Below are positions 55,771 to 64,000 of a stretch of DNA of 64,000 bases, piece by piece. Each line of letters opens with the position of its first letter. Position 1 is the first letter of the stretch. The notes under the pieces are model-generated. The model worked only from the letters and a program-made list of their open reading frames with translations, did no database searches and was not told the DNA's origin. The position numbers were made by a program, and so were the translations under genes. Source of the DNA: Megachile rotundata (Eukaryota > Arthropoda > Insecta > Hymenoptera > Megachilidae); the NCBI RefSeq assembly GCF_050947335.1, contig NW_027473512.1, positions 1 to 64,000 of the forward strand, given 5' to 3'.

Positions 55771-56338
55771 TACCGATCATATAAGCATAATATGCCCAAT
55801 AATATAAGTTAGATTGATAATAATAAGAGTAATAAGTATAGTCATTATCGTTCTATCGATCATAGAAGCATAATATGGCTAATAATATGAGTTAGATCGA
55901 TAGTAATAAGACTAATAGGTATAGTGATTGTCGTTCTACCGATCATATAAGCATAATATGGCCAACAATATAAGTTGGATTGATAACAATAAGAGTAATA
56001 AGTATAGTCATTGTCGTTCTATCGATCATAGAAGGATAATATGACTAATAATATGAGTTAGATTGATAATAATAATAGTGATAAGTATAGTAATTGTCGT
56101 TCTACCGATCATATAAGCATAATATGCCCAATAATATAAGTTAGATTGATAATAATAAGAGTAATAAGTATAGTCATTATCGTTCTATCGATCATAGAAG
56201 CATAATATGGCTAATAATATGAGTTAGATCGATAGTAATAAGACTAATAGGTATAGTGATTGTCGTTCTACCGATCATATAAGCATAATATGGCCAACAA
56301 TATAAGTTGGATTGATAACAATAAGAGTAATAAGTATA
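55771..56338. repeat. Four-unit (332-bp) tandem duplication in domain B
   Basis: The run starting TACCGATCATATAAGC at 55771 restarts at 56103, an offset of exactly 4 x 83 bp. Both copies carry the unusual AATAAGACTAATAGG (ACTAATAGG at 55911 and 56243) and the AAGTTGGATTGATAACAATAAG variant. The second copy ends where it joins a CCATGG unit (about 56,339). A third relative lies at 57319. Confidence 0.82.
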
Positions 56339-59300
56339 GTAATTGTCGTTCTATCGACCATGGAAGCATAATATAGCTAATAATATAACTTAGGTTGATA
56401 ATAATAGTAGTAATAAGTATAGTAATTGTCGTTCCGCCTATCATATAAGCATAATATGGCCAATAAAATAAGTTGGATTGATAATAATAGTAATAAGTAT
56501 AGTCATTGTCGTTCTATCGATCATAGAAGCATAGTATGGTTAATAATATGAGTTGGATTGATAATAATAAAAGTATTACGTACTGTAATTGTCGTTCTAT
56601 CGATCATATCTGCATAATATGGTTAATAATATGAGTTGGATTGATAATAATAATAGTAATAAGTATAGTAATTGTCGTTCTACCGATCATATAAGCATAA
56701 TATGGCCAATAAAATAAGTTAGATTGATAATAATAAGAGTAATAAGTATAGTAATTGTCGTTCTATCGATCATAGATGCATAATATGGCTATTAATATGA
56801 GTTAGATCGATAGTAATAAGAGTAATAGGTATAGTGATTGTCGTTCTATCGATCATATAAGCATAATATGGCTAATAATATGAGTAAGATTGATAATAAG
56901 AAGAGTAATAAGTATAGTAATTGTGGTTCTATCGATCATGTCCGCATAATATGGTTAATAATATGAGTTGGATTGATAATAATAAGAGTAATTAGTATAG
57001 TAATTGTCGTTCTACCGACCATGGAAGCATAATATGGCTGATAATATAAGTTAGATTGATAATAATAAGAGTAATAAGTGTAGTAATTTTAGGTCCATCT
57101 ATCATATAAGTATTATATGACTAATAATATGAGTTAGATTGATAATAATAATAGTGATAAGTATAGTAATTGTCGTTCTACCGATCATATAAGCATAATA
57201 TGCCCAATAATATAAGTTAGATTGATAATAATAAGAGTAATAAGTATAGTCATTATCGTTCTATCGATCATAGAAGCATAATATGGCTAATAATATGAGT
57301 TAGGTCGATAGTAATAAGACTAATAGGTATAGTGATTGTCGTTCTACCGATCATATAAGCATAATATGGCCAACAATATAAGTTGGATTGATAACAATAA
57401 GAGTAATAAGTATAGTCATTGTCGTTCTATCGATCATAGAAGGATAGTATGGCTAATAATATGAGTTGGATTGATAATAACAAGAGTAATTAGTATAGTA
57501 ATTGTCGTTCTACCGATTATATAAGCATAATATGCCCAATAATATAAGTTAGATTGATAATAATAAGAGTAATAAGTATAGTCATTGTCGATCTATCGAT
57601 CATAGAAGCATAATATGGCTAATAATATAAGTTAGATTGGTAATAATAAGAGTAATAAGTATAGTCATTGTCGTTCTATCGACCATGGAAGCATAATATA
57701 GCTAATAATATAACTTAGGTTGATAATAATAGTAGTAACAAGTATAGTAATTGTCGTTCTACCTATCATATAAGCATAATATGGCCAATAAAATAAGTTG
57801 GATTGATAATAATAGTAATAAGTATAGTCATTGTCGATCTATCGATCATAGAAGCATATTATGGCTAATAATATGAGTTAGATTGATAATAAGAAGAGTA
57901 ATATGTATAGTAATTGTCGTTCTATCGATCATATCTGCATAATATGGTTAATAATATGAGTTGGATTGATAATAATAAGAGTAATAAGTATAGTAATTGT
58001 CGTTCTATCGACCATGGAAGCATAATATAGCTAATAATATAACTTAGGTTGATAATAATAGTAGTAATAAGTATAGTAATTGTCGTTCTACCTATCATAT
58101 AAGCATAATATGGCCAATAAAATAAGTTGGATTGATAATAATAAGAGTAATAAGTATAGTAATTGTCGTTCTATCGACCATGGAAGCATAATATAGCTAA
58201 TAATATAACTTAGGTTGATAATAATAGTAGTAATAAGTATAGTAATTGTCGTTCTACCTATCATATAAGCATAATATGGCCAATAAAATAAGTTGGATTG
58301 ATAATAATAGTAATATGTATAGTCATTGTCGTTCTATCGATCATAGAAGCATAGTATGGTTAATAATATGAGTTGGATTGATAATAATAAAAGTATTACG
58401 TACTGTAATTGTCGTTCTATCGATCATATCTGCATAATATGGTTAATAATATGAGTTGGATTGATAATAATAATAGTAATAAGTATAGTAATTGTCGTTC
58501 TACCGATCATATAAGCATAATATGGCCAATAAAATAAGTTAGATTGATAATAATAAGAGTAATAAGTATAGTAATTGTCGTTCTATCGATCATAGATGCA
58601 TAATATGGCTATTAATATGAGTTAGATCGATAGTAATAAGAGTAATAGGTATAGTGATTGTCGTTCTATCGATCATATAAGCATAATATGGCAAATAATA
58701 TGAGTAAGATTGATAATAAGAAGAGTAATAAGTATAGTAATTGTGGTTCTATCGATCATATCTGCATAATATTGTTAATAATATGAGTTGGATTGATAAT
58801 AATAAGAGTAATTAGTATAGTAATTGTCGTTCTACCGTCCATGGAAGCAAAATATGGCTGATAATATAAGTTAGATTGATAATAATAAGAGTAATAAGTG
58901 TAGTAATTTCAGGTCCATCTATCATATAAGTATTATATGACTAATAATATGAGTTAGATTGATAATAATAATAGTGATAAGTATAGTAATTGTCGTTCTA
59001 CCGATCATATAAGCATAATATGGCCAACAATATAAGTTAGATTGGAAATAATAAGAGTAATAAGTATAGTCATTGTCGTTCTATCGACCATAGAAGCATA
59101 ATATGGCTAATAATATGAGTTAGATTGATAATAATAACAGCAATAAGTATAGTAATTGTCGTTCTATCGATCATATCTGCATAATATGGTTAATAATATG
59201 AGTTGGATTGATAATAATAAGAGTAATTGGTATAGTAGTTGTCGTTCTACCGATCATATAAGCATAATATGGCCAACAATATGAGTTAGATTGATAATAA

Positions 59301-62300
59301 TAAGAGTAATAAGTATGGTCATTGTCGATCAATCGATCATAGATGCATAATATGGCTAATAATATGAGTTAGATAGATAGTAATAAGAGTAATAGGTATA
59401 GTGATTGTCGTTCTATCGATCATATCTGCATAATATGGTTAATAATATGAGTTGGATTGATAATAATAATAGTAATAAGTATAGTAACTGTCGTTCTACC
59501 GATCATATAAGCATAATATGGTCAATAAAATAAGTTAGAATGATCATAATAAGAGTAATTAGTATAGTAGTTGTCGTTCAACCGATTATATAAGCATAAT
59601 ATGCCCAATAATATAAGTTAGATTGATAATAGTAAGAGTAATAAGTATAGTCATTGTCGATCGATCGATCATAGAAGCATAATATGGCTAATAATATGAG
59701 TTCGATTGATAATAAGAAGAGTAATAAGTATAGTAATTGTCGTTCTATCGATCATATCTGCATAATATGGTTAATAATATTAGTTGGATTGATACTAATA
59801 ACAGTAATTAGTATAGTAATTGACGTTCTACCGACCATGGAAGCATAATATGGCTGATAATATAAGTTAGATTGATAATAATAAGAGTAATAAGTGTAGT
59901 AATTTTAGGTCCATCTATCATATAAGTATTGTATGACTAATAATATGAGTTAGATTGATAATAATAATAGTGATAAGTATAGTAATTGTCGTTCTATCGA
60001 CCATGGAAGCATAATATAGCTAATAATATAACTTAGGTTGATAATAATAGTAGTAATAAGTATAGTAATTGTCGTTCTACCTATCATTTAAGCATAATAT
60101 GGCCAATAAAATAAGTTGGATTGATAATAATAGTAATAAGTATAGTCATTGTCGATCTATCGATCATAGAAGCATAATATGGCTAATAATATGAGTTAGA
60201 TTGATAATAAGAAGAGTAATATGTATAGTAATTGTCGTTCTATCGATCATATCTGCATAATATGGTTAATAATATGAGTTGGATTGATAATAATAATAGT
60301 AATAAGTATAGTAATTGTCGTTCTACCGATCATGTAAGCATAATATGGCCAATAAAATAAGTTAGATTGATAATAATAAGAGTAATAAGTATAGTAATTG
60401 TCGTTCTATCGATCATAGATGCATAATATGGCTATTAATATGAGTTAGATCGATAGTAATAAGAGTAATAGGTATAGTGATTGTCGTTCTATCGATCATA
60501 TAAGCATAATATGGCTAATAATATGAGTTGGATTGATAATAATAATAGTAATAAGTATAGTAATTGTCGTTCTACCGATCATATAAGCATAATATGGTCA
60601 ATAAAAAAAGTTAGAATGATCATAATAAGAGTAATTAGTATAGTAGTTGTCGTTCTACCGATTATATAAGCATAATATGCCCAATAATATAAGTTAGATT
60701 GATAATAGTAAGAGTAATAAGTATAGTCATTGTCGATCTATCGATCATAGAAGCATAATATGGCTAATAATATGAGTTCGATTGATAATAAGAAGAGTAA
60801 TAAGTATAGTATTTGTCGTTCTATCGATCATATCTGCATAATATGGTTAATAATATTAGTTGGATTGATACTAATAACAGTAATTAGTATAGTAATTGTC
60901 GTTCTACCGACCATGGAATCATAATATGGCTGATAATATAAGTTAGATTGATAATAATAAGAGTAATAAGTATAGTAATTTTAGGTCCATCTATCATATA
61001 AGTATAATATGGCTAATAATATGAGTTAGATTGATAATAGTAATAGTGATAAGTATAGTAATTGTCGTTCTACCGATCATATAAGCATAATATGCCCAAT
61101 AATATAAGTTAGAGTGATAATAATAAGAGTAATAAGTATAGTCATTGTCGTTCTATCGATCATAGAAGCATAATATGGCTAATAATATGAGTTGGATTGA
61201 TAATAATAAGAGTAATTAGTATAGTAATTGTCGTTCTACCGATTATATAAGCATAATATGCCCAATAATATAAGTTAGATTGATAATAATAAGAGTAATA
61301 AGTATAGTCATTGTCGATCTATCGATCATAGAAGCATAATATGGCTAATAATATGAGTTAGATTGATAATAAGAAGAGTAATATGTATAGTAATTGTCTT
61401 TCTATCGATCACATCTGCATAATATGGTTAATAATATGAGTTGGATTGATAATAATAAGAGTAATAAGTATAGTAATTGTCGTTCTATCGACCATGGAAG
61501 CATAATATAGCTAATAATATAACTTAGGTTGATAATAATAGTAGTAATAAGTATAGTAATTGTCGTTCTACCTATCATATAAGCATAATATGGCCAATAA
61601 AATAAGTTGGATTGATAATAATAGTAATAAGTATAGTAATTGTCGTTCTATCGATCATAGATGCATAATATGGCTATTAATATGAGTTAGATCGATAGTA
61701 ATAAGAGTAATAGGTATAGTGATTGTCGTTCTATCGATCATATAAGCATAATATGGCTAATAATATGAGTAAGATTGATAATAAGAAGAGTAATAAGTAT
61801 AGTAATTGTGGTTCTATCGATCATATCTGCATAATACGGTTAATAATATGAGTTGGATTGATAATAATAAGAGTAATTAGTATAGTAATTGTCGTTCTAC
61901 CGACCATGGAAGCATAATATGGCTGATAATATAAGTTAGATTGATAATAATAAGAGTAATAAGTGTAGTAATTTTAGGTCCATCTATCATATAAGTATTA
62001 TATGACTAATAATATGAGTTAGATTGATAATAATAATAGTGATAAGTATAGTAATTGTCGTTCTACCGATCATATAAGCATAATATGACCAATAATATAA
62101 GTTAGATTGATAATAATAAGAGTAATAAGTATAGTCATTGTCGAACTATCGATCATAGAAGCATAATATGGCTAATAATATAAGTTAGATTGGTAATAAT
62201 AAGAGTAATAAGTATAGTCATTGTCGTTCTATCGACCATGGAAGCATAATATAGCTAATAATATAACTTAGGTTGATAATAATAGTAGTAACAAGTATAG

Positions 62301-64000
62301 TAATTGTCGTTCTACCTATCATATAAGCATAATATGGCCAATAAAATAAGTTGGATTGATAATAATAGTAATAAGTATAGTCATTGTCGATCTATCGATC
62401 ATAGAAGCATAATATGGCTAATAATATGAGTTAGATTGATAATAAGAAGAGTAATATGTATAGTAATTGTCGTTCTATCGATCATATCTGCATAATATGG
62501 TTAATAATATGAGTTGGATTGATAATAATAAGAGTAATAAGTATAGTAATTGTCGTTCTATCGACCATGGAAGCATAATATAGCTAATAATATAACTTAG
62601 GTTGATAATAATAGTAGTAATAAGTATAGTAATTGTCGTTCCACCTATCATATAAGCATAATATGGCCAATAAAATAAGTTGATTGATAATAATAGTAAT
62701 AAGTATAGTCATTGTCGTTCTATCGATCATAGAAGCATAGTATGGTTAATAATATGAGTTGGATTGATAATAATAAAAGTATTACGTACTGTAATTGTCG
62801 TTCTATCGATCATATCTGCATAATATGGTTAATAATATGAGTTGGATTGATAATAATAATAATAATAAGTATAGTAATTGTCGTTCTACCGATCATATAA
62901 GCATAATATGGCCTATAAAATAAGTTAGATTGATAATAATAAGAGTAATAAGTATAGTAATTGTCGTTCTGTCGATCATAGATGCATAATATGGCTATTA
63001 ATATGAGTTGGATTGAAAATAATAAGAGTAATTGGTATAGTAGTTGTCGTTCTACCCATCATATAAGCATAATATGGCCAACAATATGAGTTAGATCGAT
63101 AGTAATAAGAGTAATAGGTATAGTGATTGTCGTTCTATCGATCATATAAGCATAATATGGCTAATAATATGAGTAAGATTGATAATAAGAAGAGTAATAA
63201 GTATAGTAATTGTGGTTCTATCGATCATATCTGCATAATATGGTTAATAATATGAGTTGGATTGATAATAATAAGAGTAATTAGTATAGTAATTGTCGTT
63301 CTACCGACCATGGAAGCATAATATGGCTGATAATATAAGTTAGATTGATAATAATAAGAGTAATAAGTGTAGTAATTTTAGGTCCATCTATCATATAAGT
63401 ATTATATGACTAATAATATGCGTTAGATTGATAATAATAATAGTGATAAGTATAGTAATTGTCGTTCTACCGATCATATAAGCATAATATGGCCAACAAT
63501 ATAAGTTAGATTGGAAATAATAAGAGTAATAAGTATAGTCATTGTCGTTCTATCGACCATAGAAGCATAATATGGCTAATAATATGAGTTAGATCGATAA
63601 TAATAAGAGCAATAAGTATAGTAATTGTCGTTCTATCGATCATATCTGCATAATATGGTTAATAATATGAGTTGGATTGATAATAATAAGAGTAATTGGT
63701 ATAGTAGTTGTCGTTCTACCGATCATATAAGCATCATATGGCCAACAATATGAGTTAGATTGATAATAATAAGAGTAATAAGTATGGTCATTGTCGATCT
63801 ATCGATCATAGAAGCATAATATGGCTAATAATATGAGTTAGATTGATAATAAGAAGAGTAATTAGTATAGTAATTGTCGTTCTACCGATTATATAAGCAT
63901 AATATGCCCAATAATATAAGTTAGATTGATAATAATAAGAGTAATAAGTATAGTAGTTATCGTTCTACCGACCATGGAAGCATAATATGGCTGATAATAT
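56339..64000. repeat. Domain B, last part, running off the window
   Basis: Long runs repeat the order of earlier B segments. For example, the 53,776 region recurs at 60,481, an offset of 6,705 bp or 81 units minus six 3-bp deletions. GTATTACGTACTG markers lie at 56573, 58393 and 62779, and TTAGGTCC units at about 57,094, 59,905, 60,985, 61,975 and 63,378. The array continues past 64,000 in a CCATGG unit followed by GGCTGATAATAT. No gene was found. Confidence 0.75.
57970..58301. repeat. Two-unit (166-bp) tandem duplication in domain B
   Basis: A CCATGG unit followed by a TACCTATCATATAAGC unit occurs twice in a row, with ACCATGGAAG at 58011 and 58177, an offset of 166 bp. The second unit of the first pair is full length (GATAATAATAAGAGTAATAAG), while that of the second pair is the 80-bp form. 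This dates the 3-bp loss or the copying relative to each other. Confidence 0.78.

Larger units (their letters stand above)
1..64000. repeat. 83-bp AT-rich satellite DNA array, spanning the whole window
   Basis: The landmark TATCGATCAT, or a one- or two-base variant of it, recurs every 83 bp from position 31 to the end, giving about 770 head-to-tail units in one orientation. No inverted unit and no interruption by other sequence was seen. Unit length varies only slightly: 83 bp is standard, an 82-bp type recurs in domain A, an 80-bp type recurs in domain B, and a few units carry private 1-bp indels. Such long homogeneous arrays are known from centromeric, pericentromeric and other heterochromatic regions of eukaryotes; that location is inferred here, not shown. 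Both edges cut the array, so its true size is unknown. No gene is present in any part of it. Confidence 0.98.
46111..64000. repeat. Domain B of the array
   Basis: The unit repertoire changes at about 46.1 kb. Diagnostic types are GAGTTGG (first at 46122), ACCATGGAAGCATAATATAGC units followed by AATATAACTTAGG, GGCCAATAAAATAAG, TGCCCAATAATATAAG, CATAGAAGC or CATAGATGC before the core, and TTTTAGGTCCATCTATC. The marker GTATTACGTACTG occurs at 46391, 49453, 52515, 55331, 56573, 58393 and 62779. Its spacings are 3062, 3062, 2816, 1242, 1820 and 4386 bp, which fit 37, 37, 34, 15, 22 and 53 units minus 3 bp for each 80-bp unit in between (and one further 1-bp loss near 62,680). The order of types between markers differs from interval to interval, so this is a mosaic and not a clean repeat. 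Confidence 0.88.

Noticed and set aside
60481..60669. Open frame of 62 codons, almost the same as the one at 53,776
   Set aside because: It is a duplicated satellite block 81 units (minus six 3-bp deletions) away. The translation follows the repeat, and 83 is not a multiple of 3, so no frame lasts beyond a few units.
1..64000. CRISPR array
   Set aside because: The repeats have no unique spacers of constant length. The entire 83-bp period is related between units, and there are no cas genes.
1..64000. Bacterial-style promoters from frequent TATAAT, as in CTTATAATATGAG
   Set aside because: The motif is part of the AT-rich unit and recurs wherever that unit type occurs. No partner element or gene follows.
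1..64000. Plasmid or phage iteron origin
   Set aside because: Iteron arrays have a handful of short repeats next to a replication gene. Here there are about 770 units with HOR structure and no gene.
1..64000. CENP-B box in the unit
   Set aside because: The required TTCG and CGGG halves in the proper spacing are absent; the unit almost never contains CGGG.
1..64000. Telomere repeat or ribosomal spacer
   Set aside because: The period is 83 bp and not 5-8 bp, and no rRNA or 5S sequence was recognised anywhere in the window.

Overview
The whole 64-kb window is one uninterrupted array of AT-rich satellite DNA. The basic unit is 83 bp (measured from successive copies of the landmark TATCGATCAT at 31, 114, 197 and 280), so about 770 units lie in the window. 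Both ends fall inside the array, so the full array is longer than 64 kb. I found no protein gene, RNA gene, transposon, telomere repeat, CRISPR array or unique-sequence island. This is typical of pericentromeric or other heterochromatic DNA in a eukaryote. I cannot name the organism and do not recognise the unit as a published satellite. A hand-built consensus has 34 A, 29 T, 14 G and 6 C (about 24% GC). CpG is kept in nearly every unit, which argues mildly against a genome with heavy CpG methylation.

Two domains are visible. Domain A (about 1-46,110) is built from units with GAGTTAG and varied dinucleotides before GCATAATATGG. Domain B (about 46,111-64,000) uses other unit types: GAGTTGG, CCATGG, TGCCCAATAATATAAG, GGCCAATAAAATAAG, TTTTAGGTCC, and an 80-bp type with a 3-bp deletion. 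A block of about 585 bp of A-type units sits inside domain B at about 50,725-51,310.

Unit types are arranged in higher-order repeats (HORs). Rare marker units recur at distances that are whole multiples of 83 bp, apart from countable 1-bp or 3-bp indels. In domain A the marker TTCGATCGATCAT recurs after 43, 33, 38, 48, 34, 42, 22, 17, 33, 23, 41, 23, 46, 38, 19, 14 and 32 units. In domain B the marker GTATTACGTACTG recurs after 37, 37, 34, 15, 22 and 53 units. HOR length changes are explained by gain or loss of whole units: a 10-unit (830-bp) duplication at 10,711-12,370, a 34-unit step giving 2,759 bp repeated without a difference I could see (12,600-15,358 and 15,420-18,178), a 33-unit step at 22,105-27,578, and a 26-unit step at 31,562-35,406. 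A 567-bp block at 28,560 recurs exactly 120 units away at 38,520. The pattern is what in-register unequal exchange or gene conversion within a satellite array would leave.

The only open frames of 60 or more codons are three accidental ones inside the repeat, which I do not treat as genes. The most interesting points are the strict 83-bp register (two units make 166 bp, about one chromatosome), the sharp A/B domain border, the very recent large duplications, and a possible trinucleotide origin of the unit.
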